DNA of 64,000 bases, taken from positions 162,378-226,377 of the forward strand of contig NW_019775731.1 of assembly GCF_001039355.2 (NCBI RefSeq), read 5' to 3'. The DNA comes from Lingula anatina (Eukaryota > Brachiopoda > Lingulata > Lingulida > Lingulidae). This document shows, one piece after another, positions 47,401 to 60,154 of this stretch; within the stretch, counting starts at the first letter, position 1, and each line of letters begins with the position of its first letter. Both the position numbers and the translations under genes were made by a program. A model generated the notes under the pieces. That model had not been told where the DNA came from. It was given only the letters and a program-made list of their open reading frames with translations, and did no database searches.

Positions 47401-49799
47401 ATTTTACCAATTTTACCAATCTTAAAAATGGCATCAATTTTAAAATTAAACAGATACTCCCTCCTGTTTTTGTCTTCTTGCCTGGATTTATAACAATTAA
47501 ATATTGTTGGATTTGATAGTTTCTTTATAATTTACAGATAGAGTATCTACTACAGCAGATCCTCCACGCCAAGTCGACATCATCCTCAACACAGAAGTCC
47601 AGTGATGGGGGAGGATCTGGTGGGCTGCTGTCATGGCTGGGGTATGGTGCTTTGGTGGACTATAATGCTACCAGATTTACACAGACAGGGTTTCCCGAGG
47701 AAGACCAGAGCAAGTTAGTTTTCCACCTAGAGCAAGCTGCAAGGAATCTCTGCAACTTATTTCAACTGTCGGTTAGTATATCAGGAATAATATATTCAAA
47801 CTACCTAGAAATGATGTTATATGTCACTTCAAGGTGTAAATGACAAATGTGAATAAATTTTAAAAAAATTAATTCTCATATTTTTGACCAAAATGTGCCA
47901 GAAACCTGAGACACTGCTTCTTTTGCTGTGCCATTTTGTCATGGTTCTGGTTTTGTACTGCTTTGCAATGTTCATGATTGTCCTCTGGAGTTCTTCTAAG
48001 TCCTGTAGTCCTGAAGTGTCCTTATCTGCCATTGCAGGGAAGTGTGCATCACTTTTCCCAAGGATCCAGAGCATATTTAGAAGTAGAAAGTATTAGTAAT
48101 CTGTATAAATCCTGAATGAAACATGCTTCTTTGGACCTTGCAGTGGATCCCCAAATCGGCCTTTTCTCCCTTGAAGAGGAGTTAAGAGGCTAAATCCACC
48201 ATTTAATTATTTAGTGCTTCCTGGGAATTTTCCCCATGTTTGAATGTTTCAGAAAAATAATATTTGAATTTCAGATGGAAACGGTGGAAACCATGGCAAC
48301 GTCTGTCACACCTCCCAATGCAAACAGCAGTGCCAACAAGTTTTCCAATCAGTCCCTCCCCCCAGACTTCATAGAGTCACCCACAGGACCTGTGCTAACA
48401 CAGCTGGGGAAATATCAGGTATGGGTTTTTTTCTTTTGCTGTTGGCACTCTGGGTTGGCCAGTCCGTGAAAGTACTCTCTATCTGTCTGTTAACCACAGT
48501 CATCACGTCATTAACATCACAACTTTATTGATAAAATCTTGAAAAGATTTTTTAAAAGTTCTGAAAAGCAAGTGGAATTCATTTGATGAATATTGCCATG
48601 ATGAGACACAAGAAATGATAATTTTTGAAAAAAGAGGTGGTATTAATTTAATTTTGTGAGTAGTGGTATTAATTGAATTTTGTAAGTAGTTACTGTGATT
48701 TGTTATTTGCTTCAGCTAATGAATGGTCTCCGCAAGTTTGAAATTAGTTACCAAGGCAACCCCGACCTTCAGCCCATTAGAAGCTATGAATGTGCCCCAT
48801 TGGTGAGAATACTCCATCAAGTTTCTTCATTCCTGAATAGCAAGGTACAGTGCAAAGACCTTTTAACCCTTTGACTTTAACCTTTTTAACCACGATTGTT
48901 ACCCTTGAGAAACCATTTCTGTAAATTCGAACAGAATCCTTACTGTGCAAAATGTCACTTCAAAAACAATTTTCCAAATCCATCAGCTTCAGCCAGATTT
49001 CATGAAATTTAATTCCAGTGTAGAGTTTGCATGTCAATTTTATTCATGCTGTCGCAATTGAAGGTCACATTTCCCCAAGTTTTAATCTAAAAGAATTTCC
49101 CAACCTAAGGAGAATTACCTCAGAAAAATTGACAACACACCTGGAGAATGTGTAACACAAGATGTTATATGCAGAAGTCTGTTGTCACACATAAATATGT
49201 ACATTTATACAGGTATCACTGCTGGACCTCTGTACCATAAACATACATATGTAAAAACCACTCTTTTAATACAATCATTATATTTTGGTTTATGAAAAGC
49301 TATGTTAATTTTAAAAATCAAATTCCAAATTTAAATATTGGCAGACTCTCTCTCTTTCAATCAACAGTAATGAGTAACAAATTAAGCATTTGACTTAAAT
49401 ACTAGAGATTGAGGTTAACAGGATTACTGATTGAATTGCATCTGGTAACATCACTTTTTGAATTAGTTTTCAGACAAAATTCAAAATTCCTACACAAGGG
49501 ATGACATGGTGGGAAAAATGACTTTCATATTATTTTCACCGCCCTCGGAACAGAAAGGTAAAAAATCAAGTTTTGTGGCATCACCAACAAGAACAAAAGA
49601 CTGGACCACACCGAGAATAAGTTTGAGATTTTTGGCAAATTACCAGACTCTGGGCTACCTGATGGGAGGATATTTGTTTTTTTACATGTTTTTTGGAATG
49701 GGACCTGTTGCATTCAGCTTCATACTGATGCTTGGACTGCTGTTGTCAGTTTTCTTCAGAGCACTGGTGTTACCAGCTTCAAAATTTAAGCGAAGTTAA
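38445..49799 (+). CDS. SMPD4: Sphingomyelin phosphodiesterase 4 (neutral sphingomyelinase 3)
   Basis: Nineteen exons: 38445-38495, 38909-38992, 39414-39629, 40173-40254, 40502-40560, 40937-41097, 41341-41518, 41994-42068, 42787-42846, 44428-44573, 45049-45139, 45502-45596, 45997-46120, 46350-46389, 46961-47148, 47538-47771, 48275-48418, 48716-48844, 49467-49799; 829 residues, close to the human length, with phases continuous. Signature blocks: [121 protein letters not shown] and [11 protein letters not shown]. The C-terminal exon has a hydrophobic hairpin (about 780-819), a tail anchor. In vertebrates the protein is at the ER and nuclear envelope and acts in sphingomyelin breakdown and nuclear-pore-linked processes. 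The start follows CAAA and gives [17 protein letters not shown]. Confidence 0.95.
41805..48032 (-). CDS. Possible small gene nested antisense in SMPD4 introns
   Basis: Several minus-strand segments inside SMPD4 introns look coding and have splice signals. 48032-47906 begins ATG and reads [20 protein letters not shown], ending TCAG|GTTTCT. 43880-43843 (38 nt, TTTTAG acceptor, CAA|GTAGCA donor) would carry the phase. 42588-42385 is a 68-codon open exon after TTGCAG with donor CAA|GTGAGG; it contains [20 protein letters not shown] and [12 protein letters not shown]. 41921-41805 follows TTTCAG, reads [20 protein letters not shown] and ends in TAA. Joined in phase they give about 160 basic residues. 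I do not recognise the product; it has the look of small ciliary or sperm proteins, which is only an impression. The 42588-42385 exon is the best supported, the 43880 one the weakest. Confidence 0.4.
46133..46221 (+). repeat. Dispersed repeat, copy 2
   Basis: This copy starts CAGGGATGAGACTTTTTCAA and ends CCCATGCCATATT, in an SMPD4 intron 12 bp after an exon. It is the same orientation as the copy at 2215-2309, with about 80% identity by eye. Blocks such as CATTGGCTTAGGCA versus CATTGGCCTAGGCA support common origin. Confidence 0.75.
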
Positions 49800-50772
49800 T
49801 ATTAATGTTGAAATACAAGCCATGCCATAGCTTCATTACAGCTAGTCACAATAGATCTATCATGTTGTTTAGTCAAGTAATTTTTACAGATCATGGAAAT
49901 TGTGATAGTCAATTATCAGATCAATACTCATTTAGTTTATTTGAATTGTATTTTCCTGCCAAACAAGCCTGAATACAGCTCTTTAATTTCTAGAACTGCT
50001 TATATGTAAAACGTCTAAGTAAATCTCTGTTACACCTCTGTGAGGTCACTGCTACTTACCCTTACATCTTGGTTGTCTTAAAATAGAAAATCAAATTTTT
50101 TTACAGGATGTGAATGCATTTTCAGTTCTCTCTGAAACTAGGCGTAAGTTATCTGCACTGTGGCTTAAACTAATATCCGGATGCCCAGAAAGAAAATATC
50201 CAGTTTAAAGACTACTTTTAATTACTCGTTTATTAAAATAAAATATTTAGTAAACATAAATTCAGAGCATCAAGAAAAGTTCCTTGTTTATCTTTTTTTT
50301 TTTTGAACAGAGAACTGATCTCAGTTAGAGCTTTACAGCTTATTTTAAGCCAATAAAGGAAATAAAAGTTAAATAAAATTTTCTGCACAATACATTGTAT
50401 CAATTTTTTTAAAGAAAACAATAACTGACTATTAACAATAGTAAACTAGAAATGGCTCTTCTCTATCCAATGTAGATTCTACATAACATATTTATAACAC
50501 AACTTTTGTGCAATTTCTGTGGGATTGAAGTTGGTCAACTTCTTTCTTTTTGTTGCCCTTTAAAATATCAACATTAAGACTGGCTAATCACTTCTGTATT
50601 TACATACAAAGTGGCACTACTCTTTGCTATTAGCTTCTGCTCTCCCCCTGAAATCAACTTATGGCAAAGAAGGGGGGGGGGGGGCCGGATGGATGGATGG
50701 ACAACACCTTATCCTCCATATCTGTCCAGGCCTATCTCTGTACTTTTAAAACTTTTTTCCACATGAAGAGGC
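49800..50772. other. Convergent 3' region SMPD4 / SART3
   Basis: 973 bp lie between the SMPD4 stop (49799) and the SART3 stop (50773, minus). It contains the poly(A) signals of both genes near 50229-50242, a G-run at about 50671-50682 followed by a GGAT repeat, and no further gene. Confidence 0.7.
50229..50242. terminator. Abutting poly(A) signals for SMPD4 (+) and SART3 (-)
   Basis: TTTATT at 50229-50234 reads AATAAA on the minus strand, and AATAAA at 50237-50242 serves the plus strand. They are separated by two bases. Each is the first canonical signal I see after its gene's stop (about 440 bp after SMPD4 and 540 bp after SART3), so the two mRNA tails should overlap by a few tens of bases. 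Confidence 0.55.
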
Positions 50773-53700
50773 CTAATTCTTGAGAAGCATTTTTCTGAAG
50801 TCACTATTACTGAGTTTTTGTTCACCGGGATTATCACTGGGGGCTCTGGCAGAAGTGTCTGCCTTGTTCCCAGCTGCTGCTGGCTTGCTGGGCGCACCGC
50901 AGGACTGAAGAGCTCTGGGCACCATGGACAGCTGTGTTCTTGCTTTGCCTCGCCTGGAATAGTACACTGTCTCAATTAATCTCAGATGATTATGTGCAAT
51001 AGGAATGAAGTATTATCATGACCTATATTCTATATTTTTCAAAAGTAGTTGTTATAAAGTTCTTGACCGTAAACAATTTTTTAAATATTGAACCTTTCCC
51101 ACTGCATTTCTCTACACTGTATTTCTGAGTTAAATATTATGTGGCAATTACAAGCAGGGGCACTAGAAATTTAAGATTCCTGATTTTTTCTGCTTAAAAT
51201 CTACTCTGTCCACAACCAACCTTGTGAAAAAAATGAATCCCAAAAAATCATAATTATATCTAAAACATACTCTGTTGTTTCTTTCTTCCCTCCGCCCAAA
51301 GAAGCAATAAATGAGCTTGTCTCTCTCTCTTTCACCGGCACTTTCCTTTGAGGTGGGTTGCTTATGGCCACAGAGATGGTGTGATCTTCTATATGAAGCC
51401 CATCTGTCTTCAGTACTGCGTGACCTGCATCAGCCTGGTAAAAATGAAAAAACATTTTTTAAATAATTAGAATGTATAATACTTTTTTTTTGTATGTTTT
51501 ATGTGGCATGATTTAATATCAAACACTTGTGAGTGGCTTAAATTGACAGACTTCACAAAATTTGTTAACATTCAAAATAGTTATATGAAATGTGCATCTT
51601 TTTAACCTTCACTTAAGACCCTCAGGTAGTTACACTTTCAAATGACTAACCTCGTTCTCATATTCAACATAAGCAAGTCCCTTTGGTGCTCCACTTCTGT
51701 AAGTAACCAGGCGGATTTCTTTTAATTTGCCATGTTGGCCAAAGATGGTGCGTAATGCTTCCTCCGTCACAGAAAATGGTAATCCTTTCACAAATAATTT
51801 GTTCTTTTCCATACTGGATGAAAACTAAAATGAAAACCAAATGGGTTTTAGCAAATATTTATTAGATGAACAGTAACTACCAATCTTTTTACATGACTAT
51901 GGTGATAAGGATTTTTTAATAATTCATAAGTTTTAATATTTCTAATCTCAACCTCTTTTCTACCACTTTCCTATTGAATTCCAATCCTAAATCAAAGGAC
52001 AAAGCTATAATTTTACCTTGAATTGTTTAGTTTTGTGGTCTTTATCCATACAAGGAGATACAAATACAGGCCTCCCTTCCACAGATAGTCGGTCCTTTTT
52101 TAGGGCATTTTCTGCTGACCTGGACGTCTTGAATTCTATGTAGCCATAGCCCTTGGAAAGACCCTTGAAGTTCTTGATGAGGCGGACATCAACTATTTCA
52201 CCACACTGTAAATAATTATTTTGAAACTGCAGTAATTATGACAATTTTTAATGCCATTTTTTACCAAATGTCAAACTATGCTTAACAAATCTTTGCTAAA
52301 TTTTATTACAATGCTGACATTTCATTTGCTCCCCGACTCATACTTTCCACCTGACAAGAAAACATTCCATTTGATGAAATTCAAAGAATATTTTTAAAAG
52401 AATGATATTTGAATACTGTAAAAACAAGGCTTCAAATAGAAAAATGAGAGAATGTCCAACAAAACCAAAAACATTTGAATGGTAAATCTAAATTTAAACC
52501 AATGCATATAATCATCACAAGTGTTAACAAAAACACATATTGTATAGATATCTGAACTTAAAATTCATTTTTGACCACTGATAACCCTCTCTAAATAGTG
52601 TGCTTCATCTTTTTGTGTTCACTGAAAAACTGAACTTGGGTAAGTTTTTAAATGTACCTCACTAAATATGCCTTTGATTTTATCCTCTTCCACAGAATAT
52701 GCCAAGTTACTAAGAAAGACTGTTCTTTCATTGGCACCATGCTCAGTCACATCTTGAGAAATCTGAGATTCAGTCTTTTCCAATGCTAGAAGAAAAATTG
52801 AAAAAAAAAAGTATGATAATGTGACTGCATTGATTAAAACATTTATCAAAATGACCCAGGCATATATAAATAATAACCTCTGGACAACATTTCCTAATAG
52901 TTCTTTCTATTATGAAAAAGTATGTCATTTGTAGTTGTGATAAAAAATTGCAAGAAATAATAACAGCATACACATTAGTCTTCTTATATAATGTTCCTTT
53001 TTTTCAACAAAGTTAAAGCTGCAAATTCATTTCTTATACTGTCTCCTGAATCAAACAGCAAAAAAATCCAACACAACATAGCATATAAAATAATTGAATA
53101 AAGAAAAAAAATTCTTCACCAATATAACATGAAACATGACCATTATCATTTGTGTTCAAAATTAACTTTTCATACTTTTCAAGGGTGGATCATTATCATT
53201 TGTGTGCAAAACTTACTTTTCATCCTTTTCGAGGGTGGCTCCTCAACTTCTGTCTGTCTGGGCTTGTACCCGGGAGGAGGTGGAGTTTTGAACACATTAG
53301 GTGTGGGTTCTTTGGATGGAAGGGATGGGGTGGCTTTCTCTGTTGTTTTCTGTCCAATGGGTCTCTTTGGTTCCTTTTTGTCTAGCACCGTTGGAATAGG
53401 TTGGAAGTTCTAATAAGATACAAGAAAACTAAGATGACAGAATTCAAAATATGTGGCTCTTAACAGTGTTTAAGCAATATAAAACCTGAAGATGACAGGA
53501 ATCCAAAAGGTTGAAGAATACCATACCTAAAATGAATCAATATCAGAAGTGAGGGGTGCTTAAATATATCAGTTAGTTACGCTGCAGTGGCATAAATTTG
53601 TTCCTTGGTTTCAACATTAAACTGTATGCCACTTAAAATTTAACATATTAAGTTTTGAATTTGTTTGTCTTGGGAAATAATCACTTGTGCCAGAGTAGAA

Positions 53701-56700
53701 TGGCATTAGTTTAACAATTGTGAGTTTAAATGATTTGAATTTACCTGTTGCTGTTCCTGCTGTTTCGGGCCCCCTCTTGGTTTCTGTGGTTTGTGTTCTG
53801 GCCTTTTCCCTGGCTTTTTCTCCATTCTGTCCTTTTTTGTATCTTCAAATGCTTTCTTTTCTGCTGCCTGAAGTGAAAAGTTACTCATTCTATCTATTAT
53901 TCAATCAAATTATGTTCAGCAGAAATGAATGCTTGTCTTCTGAACATAAATTTAAAAAAATTGAAATAATTTATTAATTAAAACTAGGTTTTAACTTTAC
54001 ACATTTGACACATATGGTTACTTTTACATCAAGTGCTGGATTCTGTTGGTGCAAAAGAAATTTCTTTCCCAGTGACAAAACACTCAGGGTGTTAATGGTA
54101 TCCTATGCTTCAAATTTTTCCAAAGGGGAGGGAGCTTTATAGAAGCTTAAAATAGCAAACACATACAACAGCATTGCCAACTTCACTCAGAGCTATACCT
54201 TTGCTCTTCTTTCCTTCACTCTGTTCAGCTGTGCTGTGCACTTTGTCACTGCAATATCATATTGAGATAGGGTACCTAAAAATAAAAGTATTTCACTTTA
54301 AGTACCTTAAGTTACATAAACTAATGTAGTCCTTGTCTGATTAGAGCTGGATTTCTTGCCCTTTCCCTTCAAACAGAACCAGAGCAAGGGAGTTGTACAA
54401 TCATAAGTTGTTTCTATTATTCAAAGTATGGAGTAAATCAATATCTTTAGTTTTTAATTCAATCGAATATACAAAGCCACACAACAAAATATATCAATTT
54501 TAATGCAAACAACAATAAGACAGTGTGACTTCAGCTAATTATGTAATTAAAGAACTTAATCTGTACCTTCTTCTCTCTCGAAGTTAATGTAGGTTTCACA
54601 CATTGTCTCAGGCCAGTCATTCACAGAGTTCACAGCTTGCTGTAATAACTTCCTGCAATGCTTGTTGTCACCATGTGCTCTTTCTAAATTGAAATATTCC
54701 ATCCACATTTGTGCTTGGTTTCCAAAGCCAGCAGTCATCACCTGATTCCACAGCTCTCTAGCCTTAGCCATGTTCTTGCATTGTTTTGCCTGTAGAAAGG
54801 AGAAGATTGAAAGGTATTAGGTTGACAATCACCAAATACCAAAGTTAAATGCATTTACTATACCTGCCCAAGTTTGGGTTTTTGTCTATAACATAACCAT
54901 CAATTTGCAATTTCATGGCTACACCATTAAAGACAAACTCATTGTTGAATATAGATTTTAAACAAGGTGATCCAAGAGGTGTGGGCCACATGCAAAGTGG
55001 GTTTTATTCAAAGTCACATCACATCCTCTACAGCTGATATTACCTCTATTCTTGCCCAGTATTGCTGAAGAGTACAGAGGGGGTCACCATCATTACCAAA
55101 GGCTGAAATGATTCAGACACATTCACCATCATCAAAACTACATTATATATCAAATCTATATCAAATCAAAATACATCTATATTATATACCATTATTTAGT
55201 AGCAGGTTCATTTACAATATATATAGTGATAATAGTATTACTTCTTGCTAGTGTATACTATTTCCATGGCAAGGGAAAAAATTATTCAGGTATTCATGTG
55301 TTGGTTGATATTAAAAAGCAGTGATACATTTAGAGCATTTTTTTCAACTCTCAGTATTCAGTTTCGAAACTAAGAAATTAAACCAATTCATGTACCATTG
55401 TAAACCTAATGACTCTGTATGTTACAACTTAATTTATCTAAAGTATTTAACTATTACATTCACAAAAAATAATAATAATACTAATAATAAATAAATAAAT
55501 AAAATGGCTTACCTGTGTATAAATAATCTATGGCTTTTTCACATTCATTTCTGAATTCTTCTACATTCTGTATATTCCCTGAAGTTAAATTATACACACA
55601 TTTCTGAATTGTTAAGTCTCAAATTCAATAAAATTTACCAAATCTTAAATCTAAAAAAAATTGAAAGCAATTTTTTCTGTGAAAGCACTCCATACAAAAG
55701 AGCCTCTAAGTATCAAGACACTCTGCATAAGGCTCCATAGCTCAGAGTGCTCAGAGTTGATATTCTCTACTCAAACATTTACTCAAGACACCAACATGGA
55801 CATTGCTATCAATTCAGCGGAACTGCCACTTAAACCATACCTTCTTCCCATTTTATTTTCCTTCTCAGATAATCACAATAGGCTGTATACAGCTGGAGAT
55901 AGTCTGATGCTTGAGTGAAGCCCACAGACAATGCCTTATTCAGGCACCCTGAAAATACACCCAATCCCATCTTAGACTAGAGATGAATGGTCTGTGCACA
56001 GATAAATTTACATAAATAAAATTCCAATAATCAGTTCACTTTATATAAGTTTTATCTTAAATATCTTATTTGTTGAAATACAATGCCACACCTTTTATAG
56101 TTTCTTGTGGTCTCTCTGCTCTTTCTAAAGCCCGTAGGTAGCCAGTCCACAATTCAACACACCATGGGCAGTTTCTCACACCTCTTTCATACACTTCTAA
56201 AGCTAGGGATGGGATCTTCAAATCCATGTCCTGAAAATATCACAAGTATAAAGCAACAGTGAAAAATAGGTGGCATTGACATGGATGACATGGATAAAAT
56301 GCCTCTTAAACATTTTGAAAAGGTTAAGATTTTAGTAAACCTAGGTCCAATAGTTGCTGAAAAAACTTGAAAATATCATGCTGAGAACTCACCAAATACT
56401 TAGTGTACTGAACCCAGAGGTCTGGGACCAGGCAGTTTTCTTGAATGGCCCTTTCAAATAGACACTGGATACGACTTGGGTCGGACTGTGTCACCTCAAA
56501 GTCAATGTAACTCTGGTACTCTGCCAGCCTTGGGATGTCTGCTGCTAACTAAGAAATGTATTTTTTTTTTGTTTATTATGTTTTGCTGTGTTAGATGCTC
56601 CCTAAACTACGGCTGCATCTTGATCTCTACAGAGTCATAGCATGAGAACTACAGGCACTTAATTACCTGCACTTGCACTATTGACTTTGTATTACATTTA

Positions 56701-58854
56701 TTCAATGAATCTTTAAAAAAAGGTCATATGCTTAGAACTTGCCATACATGACTTTTAAAATTAATATGGCCAATCAAAACCATGATTAAATCAATAAATT
56801 ACCAATGCCTCTTCATATGGCTTTAAAACTTTCAGCTTTGCCACAGCTTTCTCATATGCCTTTTGTGTCTGGACATCAATGTCATCAGAGACCCACTGTT
56901 GATATTCCTCATATGTATCTTCCATATCTGCAACAACAAAAGTCTCTGCAAGAATTCTTTAAAAGAATGCTATAAAAATTAATCTTGTATATTTATAACT
57001 CTTCACCAGTGATTACTGATCACAGCAACTTTACACTTAAAAAATTAAATAAGAAATAAATAAAACAAATATTTCTAAAAATCCCTTTTTCTCCACTAAG
57101 CTTAAGACTTGCATTTTCAACATGGTGATCATTAAAATGCGATTCTGACAAAATAATGACCTACCCATAAGTGGTACAGCCAGCTGACGCTTGAACAGGG
57201 TGCTAATACGATTGATTTGTTCTTCAATTTGGGACTGCTGCTCTGGTGATGGTATGCTGCCAATACTTGGCTGAATAAATAATAGTAGTAGATAAACTTT
57301 TTTTATTATTAAATAGTGTCTGTATAAAATAAGGAATTAACTTTCAATGAAGGTGGGGTATGTCTTCATTTATGGGAGCAGTAACTTTGGTCAAAGACTG
57401 AACGTTTTCTGGTCTTCTGCTGATTGAGCTTGATTACAACCATCCTGGCTGAGCAAATTTATTAACATGTTTTAATACCCAGGGCCCTAGTCTAAAAGAC
57501 ATGACACTTACCTGTAATCCACTCAGAATAGCGTTTTCAAATTCTCTGTAAGCCTCCCAGAGACTTGCCCCTTTTGTCATATGAAGTCCACCTGCAGTAA
57601 TAGCTCTTTCAAATGTGCTTCTTATATGGTCTATGCCTCCTTCTTTGGCCATTTCTCCAATGGAAAACTGAACATACTCCAGCCACAGAGGAATAGCTTC
57701 ATAGCATTGAAAAGAAAGAATTTTAAAGGTAAAGGTATACAAAATCTGCATGCAATGTTGTCCTTACAATACTCGATTCAATTGAATAACAAATATCAAA
57801 TCAATTAGACAGGGTAACACAAATAAAAGGATTATTTTTCATGCATGATAAAAGAACAGATTTTAGTTACTGTAGCGCTTTCTTTCTATATATATGCAGT
57901 GTACATGGCATCCCCTCTCAAGAAATAAAATCAGCAATGTCCAGGTAATCTGGTATAAAGCACCGAGACTGGTAGTCTAAATGACACTTACAAAGATAAT
58001 CCTGTACAGCTTTGTCAAACAACTTGGTTACCATAACTCTTTCTTCATCACTTGAGATCAGTGGAATTTCATCTTGTAACCAATCAGTCCAAATCTCTAA
58101 TGAAAAACATCACAAACAAGATTACATAGAAAATAACACATTTTACAAACAGACTTTTAAAAATTAAAAAAATTATTACTTTTGGAAAAAATATCTTCTT
58201 TTTCAAGAATGAGCATGGCAAAGCTTGTAAATATAGTCAAGTACATACACATTGGTCAATATGCATGATTAATTCAATATCAGAATAATTATTTACAGAA
58301 ATGTGAACAGCACAGATATTATGAAAAGAATATACTATCCGATCACCAATGAAAAATAAGAAACAAATTAAAATATACCTTCTGTCAGTGGAAAAAGTTC
58401 ACTCATAACTTTACGGGCTTCTCGTAATTGCTTCAGTTCCCCACACTGTTTTAAGACTTTAATCAACTTCACATGACCATCATAGTAATAGGGATTTTTA
58501 TCCACCTGTTGAAATATACAAAAATAAATACATGTACACAAATATCTTAAGCCATTACAAATATGTGACATTTAATTTCATCTGGAAAAATCGGCTCTAG
58601 AGACTATATTGCAAGCCTGCAAATGACCTCAAGTGTGACTATTGTGTTCTAACGTATAACGTTACAAAAATGTATCTTGGAATTTTCAACTTTGTTAAAA
58701 CTTTATTTAAATATTAAAATAAACAAACCTCCGACCGGAGTTCTGTGATTTGCTGCTGCAGCTCATCGTCTTCATCACTTGATTCATCAGACTCAGACTG
58801 GTCTTCTGCAGTCTCCATCCTTTCTGGCTCCTCCTTGCTGCCTTCACTTTCCAT
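50773..58854 (-). CDS. SART3: SART3, U4/U6 snRNP recycling factor
   Basis: Twenty exons (minus): 58854-58729, 58505-58379, 58097-57992, 57696-57512, 57270-57165, 56927-56803, 56548-56393, 56230-56092, 55948-55841, 55578-55513, 55102-55044, 54789-54567, 54275-54199, 53867-53745, 53409-53217, 52785-52658, 52205-52017, 51824-51651, 51434-51271, 50953-50773; about 917 residues (human 963). An acidic N-terminus precedes HAT repeats (WLEYVQFSIG, GLHMTKGASLWEAYREFENA, MWMEYFNLERAHGDNKHCRK). Then come a basic linker, RRM1 (about 660-735; RNP2 VFLSNL, RNP1 KGYGYIEF), RRM2 (about 754-830; LFVKGL, KGLAYVEY) and the C-terminal RGKARTQLSMVPRAL...FRKMLLKN, the LSm-interacting end. It is nuclear, reassembles U4/U6 and recruits USP4/USP15. 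Exon 3 contains one base too many (near 58080). Exon 4 uses an acceptor 12 bp past a pyrimidine tract. Confidence 0.95.
53141..53240 (-). repeat. Tandem duplication spanning a SART3 5' splice site
   Basis: A unit of about 49-50 bp (plus-strand CATTATCATTTGTGT..., TTTTCAAGGGTGG) occurs twice, at about 53141-53190 and 53191-53237. The exon-side copy holds the true donor of the 53409-53217 exon (AAAA|GTAAGT). The intron copy carries the matching place as AAAA|GTTAAT. Confidence 0.8.
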
Positions 58855-59160
58855 AATTGACAAATTTTATAATCAGTCAGTCGAAGTAAATGTCAATGCT
58901 TGACGCCTGTCACTGTGTCAGTGCAACGCCGTTCAAGCTACTGAGTATCTTGAAGTAAACACTAAACGCTCCCCTTGTGCAATATAATACTATCAACTTG
59001 AAATTATCAAAAACCAAGCGTTAATGTTCGTCAGTGTGAAGTAAGCCGGAATATTTTGCACGCCGACTGCACGTTGCTCCAGCCTTGCAGTGTCAACTTC
59101 CGGTAGTGGCGGTAAATATTTGCGCATGCGTCACGCAGAAAACTCTACAGGCGAAAGTGA
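58855..59160 (-). promoter_or_regulatory. SART3 promoter region
   Basis: Upstream of the SART3 ATG the sequence has clustered CpGs. It contains an NRF1 palindrome TGCGCATGCG (59121-59130) followed by TCACGC, and an ETS-type CTTCCGG (59097-59103). These motifs are typical of TATA-less housekeeping promoters. The exact start site is unknown. Confidence 0.55.
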
Positions 59161-59664
59161 AAGTGTCATTTCTCGTTACTGTCTATTTGAATCCACCAAA
59201 CACATGTAAACTCTATGCCGATCTGTTTTCGCAGGTAAATTAAAAGAGAATATTTAAACAAGTCCTGGTTTGTAAAAACTACTTTTCTTTTTTGGGGTCG
59301 TACGTATACATTTCCCCATTTTACAAACGCCACGGAAATCATGATGACTAAATTATACAACGAAATATGCCACACTTAAGAGCCGGATTTAAGCATTTTG
59401 TTTGTGATTTATCACCATTTCAAATATAACGTTCAAAAAATTTTTGAAATTAGAGCTTTCTAAAATAGGACCAGATTAGCACACATTTAAAGTGAGAAAT
59501 CCATGGAGAAAAACAAAATCAATTGATTGTATATATATTGATTCTTTCATATTTTTTGCTGTGAGATTTATTTCACGCATTCACACAAGAGGGCAAGGGT
59601 GAGTCTTACTTAATTAATTCTATTAATAAGTTAGTAATTATGTCTTGAGAGGTTGACAATCTAA

Positions 59665-59951
59665 CAGTGGCGGGTTTAGAGGGGGGGTCCTGACCCCCCT
59701 TCGGTTTCTGAAAAATATATCACACCAATATTCCCCTCTTGACATTAGAATTTTGACTAGCTAAATCATAGTTCTAAACCGTACCAAAGCTAAAGGGCAC
59801 TGTTTGCTCTCCAAAACACCACAAAATTTTCGGGGCCCTTGAGCACCCCCGAACCCCACACCAGGGGGTAGGTGGGGGGGGGGCGATGGTTGGCTTCTCA
59901 TCCGAGGTCTGGCGTTCCGTTCCCCCTTAAATAATCCTGGATACGACCCTG
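59665..59951. mobile_element. MITE-like element with CAGTGGCGG..CCTG ends
   Basis: The left end reads CAGTGGCGGGTTTAGAGG. The right end, reverse-complemented, reads CAGGGTCGTATCCAGGATT, so the ends are weak inverted copies of a CAG.GGCGGATCCAGG-type terminus common in short non-autonomous DNA elements. G- and C-runs lie just inside each end. Flanks share only CTAA(T), so target duplication is not shown. Confidence 0.5.
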
Positions 59952-60154
59952 CCTAATCCTCTTTCGAGATGGAGACTTATTGTACCTTCAAATAAACCAG
60001 ACTATAATTCAAATGAAAACGATTTCAACAGCAACCCCTCAATCAAAATGTGCCAAAATTTGCATAACAGTAAGTCGCTCAGCGCAGTGCGCACTACTCG
60101 TATCTTCTTGACTAGTCACTTGACAGCTGGACACCGTAAGGACAGGTCGCTGAT

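Noticed and set aside
57697..57751. Extending SART3 exon 4 upstream to MQILYTFTFK...
   Set aside because: No acceptor fits there; the phase and the family match are met by the AG at 57698-57697.
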